Notes: generated from the letters alone by a model not told the origin. A DNA stretch of 64,000 nt from Arthrobacter pascens (GCF_030815585.1 NZ_JAUSWY010000001.1:3596001-3660000), one strand, 5' to 3'; counted from the stretch's first letter, positions 1 to 8,222 are shown. A program made the numbers and translations.

Positions 1-230
1 TGGTAGGTCGCGTGCATGGTGCTGACGAACCCACCTTCGGGGCCGCCGACGTCGGTCTCGCGGCCGCCCACGCGGAAGTCCAGGCTGGACTCGCCCTGGG
101 TCCATTCCGGCGGACCGCCGAACCACTTCTTTTTGCTCTCGTAATCGGCGAACGCGTGGAAAACGCGCGACGGCGGGACGCTGAGTTTGCGCTCCAGGGT
201 GAAGCTGGCGTGGGTGATGGGGGTGCTCAT
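1..230 (-). CDS. SRPBCC (AHSA1/START-like) protein, C-terminus cut by window edge
   Basis: The minus-strand reading frame starts at ATG 230 and runs off the left edge, giving about 76 residues. The visible N-terminus (MSTPITHASFTLERKLSVPP, then RVFHAFADYESKKKWFGGPPEW) has the first strand and helix pattern of Activator-of-Hsp90-ATPase-homologue / SRPBCC small-ligand-binding proteins. Its ATG overlaps the stop of the upstream ArsR gene by 4 bases (ATGA), so the two are probably translationally coupled. An ArsR regulator followed by an SRPBCC protein is a common bacterial pair; the ligand is unknown. Family assignment is fairly secure, specific role is not. Confidence 0.8.
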   Translation of the reverse strand, partial: MSTPITHASFTLERKLSVPPSRVFHAFADYESKKKWFGGPPEWTQGESSLDFRVGGRETDVGGPEGGFVSTMHATY

Positions 231-616
231 GGTGTGCTCCTGGGTGGAATTGAAGGTGGCGGTTGGTGGGATTGCGGCCCCGAGTCCGTTTCCGTGGCAA
301 GGAAAGCTTGCAGCCGGTCGAGGCGGCGCTCCCCTTGGGTGCGGCGGGCGCCGAGCCAGCCTTCCGCGAGGCGGACGGTTGCCGGGACGATGCTGCAGGT
401 CCGTACCCGGCCGATTTTTTCACTGCTCACCAGGCCGCTGTTTTCAAGGACCTGAAGGTGCTGGACAACCGCCGGCAGGCTCATGGCGAAGGGCCTGGCA
501 AGCTCGGACACTGACGCCGGGGCTTCGCAGAGCCTGACGAGCATGGCCCGCCGGGTCTGGTCAGCGAGCGCCTGGAAGATGAGATCCAAGTCCGCCTCCG
601 GTTGATTGTTAAGCAC
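227..616 (-). CDS. ArsR-family winged-helix transcriptional regulator
   Basis: The 129-residue protein opens with LDLIFQALADQTRRAMLVRL, the classic ArsR start helix, followed by the helix-turn-helix SVSELARPFAMSLPAVVQHL and the wing around GLVSSEKIGRVRTCSI. No conserved cysteine metal site of the ArsR/SmtB type is visible, so it belongs to the non-metal branch usually found beside SRPBCC proteins. The start is GTG 616, directly abutting a perfect 12-bp palindrome (617-628); there is no room for a Shine-Dalgarno sequence, so translation may be leaderless or start further inside. It forms an operon with the downstream SRPBCC gene by a 4-base overlap. Autoregulation is inferred. Confidence 0.9.
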   Translation of the reverse strand: MLNNQPEADLDLIFQALADQTRRAMLVRLCEAPASVSELARPFAMSLPAVVQHLQVLENSGLVSSEKIGRVRTCSIVPATVRLAEGWLGARRTQGERRLDRLQAFLATETDSGPQSHQPPPSIPPRSTP

Positions 617-628
617 ATACTTAAGTAT
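617..628. promoter_or_regulatory. Perfect 12-bp palindrome abutting the arsR start (candidate operator)
   Basis: ATACTTAAGTAT is fully self-complementary and ends exactly at the GTG start of the ArsR gene. Small winged-helix repressors often bind such sites over their own promoter. A second palindrome, TCTGTGCGCACAGA, lies at 683-696. Function is inferred. Confidence 0.45.
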
Positions 629-699
629 TCGCCTAAGCCTCGGAAAGTCAACCCTGGGCGCAAGAACTCTGAAGGCAGAAGCTCTGTGCGCACAGAAAA

Positions 700-735
700 G
701 CGCCCGGCGCCGGAAACTTATCCGACGCCGGGCGC
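700..735 (-). terminator. Terminator downstream of dps
   Basis: GCGCCCGGCG (700-709) pairs with CGCCGGGCGC (726-735) around a short loop. On the minus strand the stem is followed by CTTTTC. It lies about 50 nt past the dps stop and separates dps from the arsR operon. Confidence 0.7.
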
Positions 736-786
736 GCTGGTGCTGCCGGCCTTGTCAGTGCGGGGCGTTTCTGCTCCGCTGTCCCG

Positions 787-1266
787 CTACTTCGCGTCTG
801 GAGCAGTCACGCTGGCGGACGCTTTCATGGTCTCGGCGTTCACCATCCAGGCATATTGCTCCAGTTTGGCAATGAATTCGTGCAGGAGATCTGCGCTGGT
901 GGGGTCTTCCTCGTCCACTTCGTCGTGGACCTTCCGCATGGTCCCGACAGCCGCCTCGAGGGCGGCCACGATCCGGTCAATAGCATCCTTGGTGCTGATC
1001 AGGCCCCCAGGGAACTCGGCAAGGCTGGTGGACTTGGCAACCGTGGAACTGCGGCCGTCGGGGAGGGCATGCAGTGCGCGCATGCGCTCGGCTGTGTCAT
1101 CTGCGAACTGGCGGGCGGCGTCCACGATTTCGTCCAGCTGCAGGTGGAGGTCACGGAAATTGGTTCCCACGATGTTCCAGTGGGCCTGCTTGCCCTGGAT
1201 ATGCAGATCAATAAGGTCCGCGAGCACGGCCTGCAGGTTGTTGGTCAGGGTCGGTGAAGCTTTCAT
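787..1266 (-). CDS. dps: Dps-family ferritin-like DNA-protection protein
   Basis: The 159-residue product has the Dps ferroxidase signature near the N-terminus: LIDLHIQGKQAHWNIVGTNF followed by LHLQLDEIVDAARQFADDTAERMRAL, with the conserved His, Trp, Asp and Glu that form the inter-subunit iron site. Dps dodecamers oxidise and store iron using peroxide and protect DNA in stationary phase. Length matches the family. The start ATG 1266 has a strong GAGGAGGA ribosome-binding site just upstream. It is a single gene with its own terminator at 700-735. The C-terminal tail is short and weakly basic, so DNA binding itself is uncertain. Confidence 0.95.
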   Translation of the reverse strand: MKASPTLTNNLQAVLADLIDLHIQGKQAHWNIVGTNFRDLHLQLDEIVDAARQFADDTAERMRALHALPDGRSSTVAKSTSLAEFPGGLISTKDAIDRIVAALEAAVGTMRKVHDEVDEEDPTSADLLHEFIAKLEQYAWMVNAETMKASASVTAPDAK

Positions 1267-1377
1267 GAATCCTCCTCGATTGGTCCAGTAATCCCGACGC
1301 TATCAGCCCCGCACCCACTTGCGGGAGGGCAGCAAGAAATTTCTCAGTAAGCTTACTAATTTGCCCAAGATACCCCC

Positions 1378-1451
1378 AAACGAACGCAATTCATTTAAGC
1401 CCTTGCGCTAACGCTCTCCACCCTCCATACTAAATGAACGTCATTCATTTA
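1378..1451 (+). promoter_or_regulatory. Two copies of a 20-bp operator-like repeat before the polyamine operon
   Basis: AAACGAACGCAATTCATTTA (1378-1397) and AAATGAACGTCATTCATTTA (1432-1451) agree at 17 of 20 positions, and each contains the inverted half-sites AAYGAA-N5-TTCATT. They lie 54 bp apart, just before the start codon at 1480. The pattern suits a TetR- or GntR-type dimeric repressor. No such regulator gene lies next to the operon in this window, so control must come from elsewhere. Confidence 0.6.
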
Positions 1452-1479
1452 GTGACGGCCGTCTCACTGGAGTAGCCAC

Positions 1480-2514
1480 ATGATTGAAATTTCCTGCCTC
1501 GACTCGCCTCCGTCCCCCGCACGGACAATGCCGTCCGCGCGCCCTGCCCTCCGGGTGGGAGTGGTGCAGCACCAATGGCACGCAGACAATGCAGCTTTAC
1601 TGGCCGAACTCGACGAGGGCATCGAACGTGCCGCAAGGCTCGGCGCCACCGTGGTGTTCCTCCCGGAACTGACCCTCTCGCGCTATCCTGCGGACACCCT
1701 GCCGGCCAACGACACCTCCCGCCCGGGAGCCGTGCGGCCCAGGCCCTCGGACATCGCAGAGGACCTCCTGACGGGGCCCACGTTCCGGTTTGCTGCCGAG
1801 TCAGCGCGCCGGCACGGGGTTTCCGTCCATGCCTCCCTCTACCAGCGCGCCGAAAACCCGGACGGCTCCGATGACGGTCTGGGCCTCAACACCGCCATTC
1901 TGGTCTCCGCGGAAGGCGAGCTCCTCGCCCGCACCCACAAGCTGCACATCCCCGTCACCGCAGGCTATTACGAGGACAAGTTCTTCCGCCACGGCCCGGC
2001 AGCCACCGACGCCTATGCCGTCCACTCGCCGGCGGAACTCGGCGGTGCACGGCTGGGCATGCCCACCTGCTGGGATGAATGGTTCCCCGAGGTCGCCCGA
2101 CTGTACTCGCTGGGCGGCGCGGAAATCCTGGTCTACCCCACGGCCATCGGCTCGGAACCTGACCATCCGGACTTTGACACCCAGCCGTTGTGGCAGCAGG
2201 TGATCGTGGGCAACGGCATCGCCAATGGCCTGTTTATGGTGGTGCCCAACCGCTGGGGTGATGAAGGAAGGCTGAACTTCTACGGCTCGTCGTTCATCTC
2301 GGATCCTTATGGCAGGATCCTGGCGCAGGCTCCGCGCAACGAGTCCGCCGTGCTGGTCGCGGATCTTGACCTTGACCAGCGGCGGGACTGGCTCAGCCTC
2401 TTCCCCTTCCTGGCCACGCGCCGTCCTGACACGTACGGGCGCCTCACCGATCCTGTCAATAACAGTGAGCCCCTCGGTGGCGGGACACCGGCCTACCAGG
2501 AGATGGGCGCATGA
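1480..2514 (+). CDS. aguB: Carbon-nitrogen hydrolase, probable N-carbamoylputrescine amidase
   Basis: This nitrilase-superfamily enzyme (344 residues) carries the catalytic triad in order: Glu in VFLPELTLSRYP, Lys in THKLHIPVTAGYYEDKF, and Cys in GMPTCWDEWFPE. The EDKFFRHG context and the adjacent agmatine deiminase gene point to N-carbamoylputrescine amidase, which releases putrescine, CO2 and ammonia. The ATG at 1480 follows CTGGAG; an in-frame ATG at 1528 (MPSARPALRVGVV) lies nearer the usual family start and is a plausible alternative. The stop overlaps the next gene by 4 bases (ATGA). The two operator-like repeats upstream suggest repression of the whole operon. Another amide substrate cannot be excluded. 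Confidence 0.85.
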   Translation: MIEISCLDSPPSPARTMPSARPALRVGVVQHQWHADNAALLAELDEGIERAARLGATVVFLPELTLSRYPADTLPANDTSRPGAVRPRPSDIAEDLLTGPTFRFAAESARRHGVSVHASLYQRAENPDGSDDGLGLNTAILVSAEGELLARTHKLHIPVTAGYYEDKFFRHGPAATDAYAVHSPAELGGARLGMPTCWDEWFPEVARLYSLGGAEILVYPTAIGSEPDHPDFDTQPLWQQVIVGNGIANGLFMVVPNRWGDEGRLNFYGSSFISDPYGRILAQAPRNESAVLVADLDLDQRRDWLSLFPFLATRRPDTYGRLTDPVNNSEPLGGGTPAYQEMGA

Positions 2515-3536
2515 CCAGCTGGCTAATGCCCGCCGAGACCGCGCCGCAGGAGCGGCTCTGGATGGCATTCCCCACGGGCGGTTACACCTTGGGCGATACG
2601 GAAGAAGCTGCCCACGCAGCACGGTCCACGTGGGCCGCCGTGGCCAACGCCGCCGTCGAATTTGAACCGGTCACCATAGTGGTGGATCCCGACGACGTCA
2701 CTATCGCCGCGCGTTATCTCCATCCGGAGGTCGAGGTACTCGCCGCCCCGCTCAACGACGCATGGATGCGGGACATCGGCCCCACCTTTGTGCTGGACCA
2801 GCAGGGGCGCCGCGGCGCCGTCGACTGGGTTTTCAATGGCTGGGGCGCCCAGGACTGGGCGCGCTGGGACAAGGACGCGCTGATCGCCGCCGAAATTTCC
2901 GGCCGGTCCGGGGCCCGCCGCATCGTGTCGGCACTCGTGAACGAGGGCGGCGGGATCCAGGTGGACGGTGAGGGAACGGTGCTGGTCACCGAGACCGTGC
3001 AGCTTGATCCGGGACGCAATCCGGGCCTCATCAGGGCCGATGTGGAGGCCGAACTGGCGCGCACGATCGGTGCCACGCACGTGGTCTGGCTCCCTCGCGG
3101 CCTGACCCGGGACTCGGAGCGGTTCGGTACCCGCGGCCACGTGGATATCGTCGCAGCCATACCATCGCCGGGAACCCTGCTGGTCCATTCCCAGCAGAAC
3201 CCCGCCCACCCGGACTTCGAGGTCTGCCGCGACATCATCAGTTTCCTGCGCACCACCAGGGACGCCGCCGGGCGCGAGTGGAACATCATCGAAGTTCCCG
3301 CCCCGGAAACGCTCACGGACGATGAAGGGTTCGTGGACTACAGCTACATCAACCATGTGGTGGTCAACGGAGGCGTCATAGCCTGCGGCTTCGCGGACCC
3401 CAATGATGACAAAGCCCTCCAGATCCTGGCGGACGCCTACCCCGGCCGCCGCGTGGTCAGCATTGATGCCAGGGAACTCTTCGCACGTGGCGGCGGAATC
3501 CACTGCATCACCCAACAGCAGCCTGCTGCCTCCTAG
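2511..3536 (+). CDS. aguA: Agmatine deiminase (peptidylarginine deiminase-like)
   Basis: The 341-residue protein has the PAD_porph/agmatine deiminase signatures: MRDIGPTF near residue 85, NEGGGIQVDGEGT near 147, RGHVDIVAAIP near 209, and the C-terminal GGGIHCITQQQP with the catalytic cysteine. The enzyme converts agmatine to N-carbamoylputrescine, the substrate of the amidase encoded just upstream, with which it overlaps by 4 bases. The linked permease that follows probably imports the amine. The order hydrolase-deiminase-permease makes a compact polyamine-use operon. Assignment to agmatine is by motif and context; related deiminases may use other guanidines. Confidence 0.9.
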   Translation: MTSWLMPAETAPQERLWMAFPTGGYTLGDTEEAAHAARSTWAAVANAAVEFEPVTIVVDPDDVTIAARYLHPEVEVLAAPLNDAWMRDIGPTFVLDQQGRRGAVDWVFNGWGAQDWARWDKDALIAAEISGRSGARRIVSALVNEGGGIQVDGEGTVLVTETVQLDPGRNPGLIRADVEAELARTIGATHVVWLPRGLTRDSERFGTRGHVDIVAAIPSPGTLLVHSQQNPAHPDFEVCRDIISFLRTTRDAAGREWNIIEVPAPETLTDDEGFVDYSYINHVVVNGGVIACGFADPNDDKALQILADAYPGRRVVSIDARELFARGGGIHCITQQQPAAS

Positions 3537-3547
3537 AAAGTACGGAC

Positions 3548-5077
3548 ATGACCCAAACCATCCGTAACGCCCCCAGCACAGCGCATGGCATCACCGCCAA
3601 AGGCCTGAAAGGTGGCCAACTGGGCCTCCTCGCCGTCGTTGTCCTTGGCATCTCCACGATCGCCCCGGCCTACACCCTGACCAGCGCCCTGGGCCCCACC
3701 GTCAACGAGGCGGGGCTGCAATTGCCCGTCATCTTCCTCATCGGCTTCATCCCCATGATCCTGGTCTCCCTTGCGTACCGGGAACTCAACGCCGATTCCC
3801 CGGACAGCGGCACCACTTTCACGTGGGTCACCAAGGCCTTCGGACCGTGGGTGGGCTGGATGGGCGGATGGGGGCTCCTCGCTGCCAACATCATCGTCCT
3901 GTCCAACCTGGCCGGGGTGGCGGTGGACTTCTTCTACCTCTTCCTCTCCCAGCTGACAGGCTCACCTGAACTGGCGGACCTTGCCGCCAACAATCCCCTG
4001 AATGTGCTGACGTGCTTCGTCTTCGTGGCCCTGGCTGTCTGGGTCAGTTACCGCGGCCTGCACACCACCAAACTCGTCCAGTACGGCCTGGTGGGATTCC
4101 AACTGCTGGTCCTGGGACTGTTCGTCGGCATGGCCTTTGCCAACTGGTCCACGTCGGAGACGGCCATCCCGTTCAGCTGGGAATGGTTCGACGTCACCAG
4201 GATCGAGACCTTCGGCCAGATCGCGGCCGGCATCTCGCTGTCCATCTTTGTCTACTGGGGCTGGGACGTCTGCCTGACGGTGAACGAGGAAACCGCGAAC
4301 GGCAAGAAGACCGCGGGCCTGGCCGGAACCCTCACCGCCGTCGCCGTCCTGGGGATCTACCTGCTGGTGACCATTTCCACCATGATGTTCGCCGGCGTCG
4401 GGGACACCGGAATCGGCCTGAACAACGCCGAGAACCACGAGAACCTCTTCACGGCCCTGGCCTCCCCCATCATGGGACCGTTCGCCATCCTGATGTCCCT
4501 TGCGGTACTTTCCAGTTCCGCCGCGTCCTTGCAGTCCACGTTCACGTCGCCGTCGCGCAGCCTCCTGGCCATGGCCCACTACGGCGCCCTGCCGGAACCG
4601 TTCAGCCGCATGAGCACGCGCTTCTCGACGCCGGGCTTCGCCACTGTGGCCGCCGGTGTCCTGTCCGCCGGGTTCTACGCTGTCATGCACGTCATCAGCG
4701 AGAACGTCCTGAACGACACCATCCTCGCGCTGGGCCTGATGATCTGCTTCTACTACGGACTCACCGCCGTCGCCTGCGCCTGGTACTTCAGGAACAGCGT
4801 CTTCAGCAGCCTCCGCAACTTCGTGCTGCGGCTCCTGTGCCCGGTGCTTGGCGGGGTCGGACTGTTCGTGGTCTTCCTGCAGACGGCCGTGGACAGCTGG
4901 GCCCCCGAGTTCGGCAGCGGTTCAGAGGTCTTCGGCGTCGGACTGGTCTTTATCCTGGGAATCGGAATCCTGGCCCTCGGAGCCGTATTCATGGCCCTCA
5001 TGGCACGCGTCAGCCCCGGGTTCTTCCGCGGCGAAACCATCCGCCGGGACACCCCCGCGCTGGTGGTGCCGGAGTAG
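3548..5077 (+). CDS. APC-family amino acid/polyamine permease
   Basis: This 509-residue membrane protein has about twelve hydrophobic segments. The first helix region LGISTIAPAYTLTSALGP and the following PVIFLIGFIPMILVSLAYRELN are typical of the amino acid-polyamine-organocation superfamily. It is the third gene of the polyamine operon, 11 nt after the deiminase stop, with AGAAAG as a modest ribosome-binding site. Context suggests uptake of agmatine, putrescine or a related amine, or exchange of product; the substrate cannot be read from sequence. A strong hairpin terminator follows at 5098-5145. Confidence 0.9.
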   Translation: MTQTIRNAPSTAHGITAKGLKGGQLGLLAVVVLGISTIAPAYTLTSALGPTVNEAGLQLPVIFLIGFIPMILVSLAYRELNADSPDSGTTFTWVTKAFGPWVGWMGGWGLLAANIIVLSNLAGVAVDFFYLFLSQLTGSPELADLAANNPLNVLTCFVFVALAVWVSYRGLHTTKLVQYGLVGFQLLVLGLFVGMAFANWSTSETAIPFSWEWFDVTRIETFGQIAAGISLSIFVYWGWDVCLTVNEETANGKKTAGLAGTLTAVAVLGIYLLVTISTMMFAGVGDTGIGLNNAENHENLFTALASPIMGPFAILMSLAVLSSSAASLQSTFTSPSRSLLAMAHYGALPEPFSRMSTRFSTPGFATVAAGVLSAGFYAVMHVISENVLNDTILALGLMICFYYGLTAVACAWYFRNSVFSSLRNFVLRLLCPVLGGVGLFVVFLQTAVDSWAPEFGSGSEVFGVGLVFILGIGILALGAVFMALMARVSPGFFRGETIRRDTPALVVPE

Positions 5078-5097
5078 CCCCGAACCTTCAATAACCA

Positions 5098-5145
5098 CAA
5101 AGCGGTGCCCTGCCCGGAAAGTCTCCGGAGCAGGGCACCGCTTTG
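5098..5145 (+). terminator. Terminator of the polyamine operon
   Basis: AGCGGTGCCCTGC (5101-5113) pairs perfectly with GCAGGGCACCGCT (5130-5142), flanked by AAA on the left and TTTG on the right. It lies about 20 nt after the permease stop and, being symmetrical, could also stop the convergent gene at 5193. Confidence 0.9.
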
Positions 5146-5192
5146 TTGGTTTCCTCTGCCTATCTCAACGCCGGCTCATCAGCGAACCGGGG

Positions 5193-5741
5193 TCACCAGA
5201 AGTGCGCTACATCCACTACCAGCCGCGATCCGGATCCCGGTCCGTCCAGGGTAAGAACCCGGAACGGGAGCCGGGCACGAACGCCCAGTCCGATGCTTGT
5301 GTAGCCTTCAAAGCTGCCTGCGTAAGCTACCTGACGGAAGGTCTGGTATCCCGAAACGTTGGACAGTTCGGCTTTGGCTGCCGGGCTGTACGTAACGTTG
5401 TAGTTGCTGTCGTAGGACGGTGCGTTCACAGTGACCTGGAGGAATGCGTTGCCCTGCAGCGGGATATGGAACCCTGAACCGTCCTGGACCACTACGGGTA
5501 CGTACTGGACGGTGTAGCCGGCCACGGGGCCGTTGAGATCAACCACCATCCGGTCGAAGCAGTAATGCTGCCCCGTCCGGACGTTGGTTACCGAAGCGGT
5601 ACTCATGGCCGGATTTTGTTCGGCCAGTGACCCCCATACGAGTCCGCAATAGGATGTGGCTGCCGAGGCGGGCCCCGGAGCCAGGAAACCTAATCCGACA
5701 GCCATCAAAACAACTGCCAGCCATGTATGAATCTTTTTCAT
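5193..5741 (-). CDS. Secreted AMIN-like domain protein
   Basis: The 182-residue product begins with a clear Sec signal peptide: MKKIHTWLAVVLMAVGLGFL, then APGPASA as the cleavage site near residue 28. The mature part contains FDRMVVDLNGPVAGYTVQYV and DGSGFHIPLQGNAFLQVTV, the pattern of the AMIN-like domain seen in actinobacterial exported proteins. Two cysteines (SYCGLVWG and HYCFDR) could form a disulfide. The start ATG 5741 follows AAGGGGTGG. It stands alone, convergent with the polyamine operon. The function of the family is not known; a cell-envelope role is inferred. Confidence 0.8.
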   Translation of the reverse strand: MKKIHTWLAVVLMAVGLGFLAPGPASAATSYCGLVWGSLAEQNPAMSTASVTNVRTGQHYCFDRMVVDLNGPVAGYTVQYVPVVVQDGSGFHIPLQGNAFLQVTVNAPSYDSNYNVTYSPAAKAELSNVSGYQTFRQVAYAGSFEGYTSIGLGVRARLPFRVLTLDGPGSGSRLVVDVAHFW

Positions 5742-6060
5742 TGTGGGCCACCCCTTCAGGTGATTAGGTAGCTCAAGCGTAGGAGCCTAAAGGGGGTGGA
5801 TCGAGGGTTGTGGCCGCTTCGGCACGGAACCGTTAGTCAGGCCAGTTACCGGTCACGCGGGCGTGATTCTGGAGGCACTTTGAGGCCGAAGGTGACCTTA
5901 TTAACACCATTTCTGGACGCTACCGTTATGCGTTATAACGACGCCGGATCGAGACTTTTGGGCCCCGCCCGGGGGACATGCCCGCGGGACACAGAACGGG
6001 ACACGGAGGCGCCGGCCACCCAAGGGTGGCCGGCGCCTCATGATGCACGCAGGGGCGGAT
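5742..6060. other. Intergenic region between the AMIN-like and DUF4193 genes
   Basis: About 320 bases. No convincing reading frame or RNA gene is visible. It contains the upstream region of the AMIN-like gene (right of 5741) and, at 6007-6038, the hairpin that ends the DUF4193 gene. Confidence 0.6.
6007..6038 (-). terminator. Hairpin downstream of the DUF4193 gene
   Basis: AGGCGCCGGCCACCC (6007-6021) is complementary to GGGTGGCCGGCGCCT (6024-6038), a near-continuous 15-bp GC palindrome about 20 nt past the stop. There is no clear U-run, so efficiency is uncertain. Confidence 0.6.
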
Positions 6061-6363
6061 TCAGCCTTCGCATTCGCGGCAGTACTTCATGCCGTTCTTC
6101 TCGCGGGCAACCTGGGACCGGTGGCGGACCAGGAAGCAGGACGAACAGGTAAATTCATCGGACTGCTCGGGAACAACAATGACCGTCAGTTCTTCGTTTG
6201 AGAGGTCGGCGCCGGGCAGGTCAATGCCTTCGGCGGTGTCGTTCTCGTCGACGTCGATGACTGCGGTCTGGGCGTTACCGCCACGGGACGCCTGAAGAGC
6301 CTCCAGCGATTCCGCTGGAGAATCTTCTTCTGTCTTACGTGGAGCGTCGTAATCGGTAGCCAT
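6061..6363 (-). CDS. DUF4193 zinc-ribbon protein
   Basis: From ATG 6363 the product has 100 residues: MATDYDAPRKTEEDSPAESL, an acidic middle, and a C-terminal zinc ribbon with CSSC and CREC pairs (FTCSSCFLVRHRSQV, KYCRECEG). This is the DUF4193 family, conserved across actinobacteria and of unknown function. An in-frame GTG at 6375 would add four residues, but the family begins at MATDYD. The acidic linker plus zinc ribbon resembles small RNA-polymerase- or ribosome-associated proteins; that is only a resemblance. Confidence 0.9.
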   Translation of the reverse strand: MATDYDAPRKTEEDSPAESLEALQASRGGNAQTAVIDVDENDTAEGIDLPGADLSNEELTVIVVPEQSDEFTCSSCFLVRHRSQVAREKNGMKYCRECEG

Positions 6364-6375
6364 AGCGTGGTTCAC

Positions 6376-6701
6376 TTTCGTTGCTGCGCTGCGCCATTTC
6401 AGGCACCTCAGTGAAGCAGTTTAGGTCATTATGCCGTTACTTGGAGAATAGTGTGCCCAACCAGACATTTTCGGTTGCTCCCTGCCGCATTTGCTGGCGG
6501 CATTTCGGGTTTTAGGCGGCGTTCTGTCCCGCAGTTGGCCTGCTAAGCCGTCCCGGGATGTCCTGTTGCGGCGACTGTGTTCATGCCCTGAAAGTACGCA
6601 GCGTATGTTGTGGCAGCGTTTCCGAACAGTCTCGCGGGAATTAAGTTTGGGTCCTAGGCTGGAGATGCCAGCATCCACCCCTTGTGGCCCAAGGAGGCAC
6701 C
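6376..6701. other. Divergent intergenic region, DUF4193 gene / small conserved protein
   Basis: About 325 bases that must hold both promoters. A TAGGCT hexamer at 6655-6660 is a plausible -10 box for the gene at 6702, leaving a leader of about 35 nt with its AAGGAGG site. I see no further gene or RNA. Confidence 0.5.
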
Positions 6702-7049
6702 ATGGCCGTCAAACTCAACAGGAAGGCGCTCACGCACGCGCGCAAACTCATCGAGAGTGGAAAGGTTGAACGCGATGTCCGCGACGACTGGAGCGAACAC
6801 GCACCCTCCACGGACGAAGAAAACGCGTTCATCGAAAAGCACGGCTTCGCGGATTTCGCGGAATGGTATCTGGGCCGGGACGATGAAGGATCCGACGGCA
6901 CCAAGGGCAGCGTGAGCTTTCCGTTCGGCGACTTCAAGAAAATCCACCGCTGCGCCGTGATTTCACTGGAAAGCCGGGCGGGTCAGCATGGGCACGATGA
7001 CATCCGGGATGCAGCCAAGAAACTGCTTGAGCTGATGGATTCCGACTGA
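6702..7049 (+). CDS. Small conserved hypothetical protein (basic-acidic, KKIHRC motif)
   Basis: The 115-residue protein starts at ATG 6702 (MAVKLNRKALTHARKLIESG) with a textbook AAGGAGG ribosome-binding site 6 nt upstream; the six-codon upstream extension from 6684 is therefore rejected. Conserved-looking blocks are RDDWSEHAPSTDEENAF, FADFAEWYLG and FPFGDFKKIHRCAVISLESR, ending in a helical segment DIRDAAKKLLELMDSD. It belongs to a widespread family of unannotated bacterial proteins; I do not know a function. No signal peptide or membrane segment is present, so it is probably cytoplasmic. It converges on the alcohol dehydrogenase gene with a shared hairpin between them. Confidence 0.85.
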   Translation: MAVKLNRKALTHARKLIESGKVERDVRDDWSEHAPSTDEENAFIEKHGFADFAEWYLGRDDEGSDGTKGSVSFPFGDFKKIHRCAVISLESRAGQHGHDDIRDAAKKLLELMDSD

Positions 7050-7075
7050 TACGTCGGCCAGGTGACGGCTTCCTG

Positions 7076-7105
7076 CCGCCACCCGGCATGCCGTTCCGGT
7101 GGCGG
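7076..7105. terminator. Shared hairpin between convergent genes
   Basis: CCGCCACC (7076-7083) pairs with GGTGGCGG (7098-7105). It sits between the small protein gene (ends 7049) and the alcohol dehydrogenase gene (ends 7107) and could act in both directions. No strong U-run. Confidence 0.5.
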
Positions 7106-7106
7106 T

Positions 7107-8213
7107 CTAGAGGACCATGACGGGCTTGATGGCGGTGCCAGCCTTCATGTCTTCCGCGGCCTTGTTGACGTCCTCCAGTTTGTAGGTGCTGATCAGTTTC
7201 TCCACGGGGAAGCGGCCCGCTTCCATCAGCGCGACGATCGCCGGTATCAGCGTTTCGATTTCGCTGTCCCCCAGGGTGATGCCCTGTACCCGCCGGCCGG
7301 GCATGATGAAGTTGACGTCCACCGCTGCCGTTGCGCCGAACGCTGGTGCCCCAACGGCCACTACCTGGCCGCGTGCTGCCGTTGAGAAGACTGCCTGTTC
7401 GAGTACTGTGGTGTGTCCGGTCGCCTCGATCGCTGCGTCCGCGCCGCCGCCGGTGATTCTCTGGATCTCGGCGGGGACATCCTGGACCGCTGCGGCGTGG
7501 ATGGTGTGGGTCGCCCCGAGCTCCCGTGCGAGTTCCAGCCGTGAAGCGACCCTGTCGACGGCGATGATTGTCACCGCGGGGCTAAGCGCTGCCGCCATGA
7601 TGGCGGACAGCCCCACAGCCCCGACGCCGAACACTGCCAGGCTTGAGCCAGGCCTGGGCTGGATGGCGTTCCACACGGCTCCAGCTCCGGTCTGGACGCC
7701 GCAGGCCAGCGGAGCCAGGTGTTCAAGGGGAAGAGTCGTTTCCACTTTGACGGCGCTCCGCTCGTCGACGACCGCCTGCCGTGCGAAGGACGATTGCCCG
7801 AAGAAATGACCGCCGAGGGCTTTGCCGTCACGGGAAATCGGAGAGGTTCCGTCCATCCTGGCGCCGCCGATCAGGTTGGCCGGCAGCCAGGTGTCACAGT
7901 AGGCCGGGTGTCCGTCGCGGCAGTTCCGGCAGCTGCCGCAGGAGGTGAAGGACAGGATTACCGTGTCGCCCGGCTTCACGCGGGTGACGCCGGAGCCGAT
8001 AGCCGAGACCACGCCGGCGCCTTCGTGGCCGAGCACGCCAGGCAGCGGGAAGGGCAGCCCGCCACCGGCAACCGAAAGATCCGTGTGGCAGAGTCCTGCG
8101 GCCTTGATGTCGACGAGCACTTCGTGGGGCTGCAGGGCACCCAGCTGCACAGGCTGGATGACGAATTCGGCACCGGCGGTTTCGACCACCGCCGCTTCAG
8201 TGGTGATTGACAT
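7107..8213 (-). CDS. Zinc-dependent NAD(P) alcohol dehydrogenase, aryl-alcohol type
   Basis: This 368-residue medium-chain dehydrogenase has the catalytic zinc motif (GLCHTDLS, then GHEGAGVVSAIGSGV), the structural zinc cysteines in SCGSCRNCRDGHPAYCDTW, and the Rossmann glycines in LAVFGVGAVGLSAIMAA. The layout LGHEGAGVV plus SFTSCGSC resembles aryl- or benzyl-alcohol dehydrogenases. It lies 9 nt after the aldehyde dehydrogenase gene, whose stop codon is inside its AGGAG ribosome-binding site, so the two act in one pathway: alcohol to aldehyde to acid. The substrate is inferred, not shown. Confidence 0.9.
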   Translation of the reverse strand: MSITTEAAVVETAGAEFVIQPVQLGALQPHEVLVDIKAAGLCHTDLSVAGGGLPFPLPGVLGHEGAGVVSAIGSGVTRVKPGDTVILSFTSCGSCRNCRDGHPAYCDTWLPANLIGGARMDGTSPISRDGKALGGHFFGQSSFARQAVVDERSAVKVETTLPLEHLAPLACGVQTGAGAVWNAIQPRPGSSLAVFGVGAVGLSAIMAAALSPAVTIIAVDRVASRLELARELGATHTIHAAAVQDVPAEIQRITGGGADAAIEATGHTTVLEQAVFSTAARGQVVAVGAPAFGATAAVDVNFIMPGRRVQGITLGDSEIETLIPAIVALMEAGRFPVEKLISTYKLEDVNKAAEDMKAGTAIKPVMVL

Positions 8214-8222
8214 GTCTGGCTC

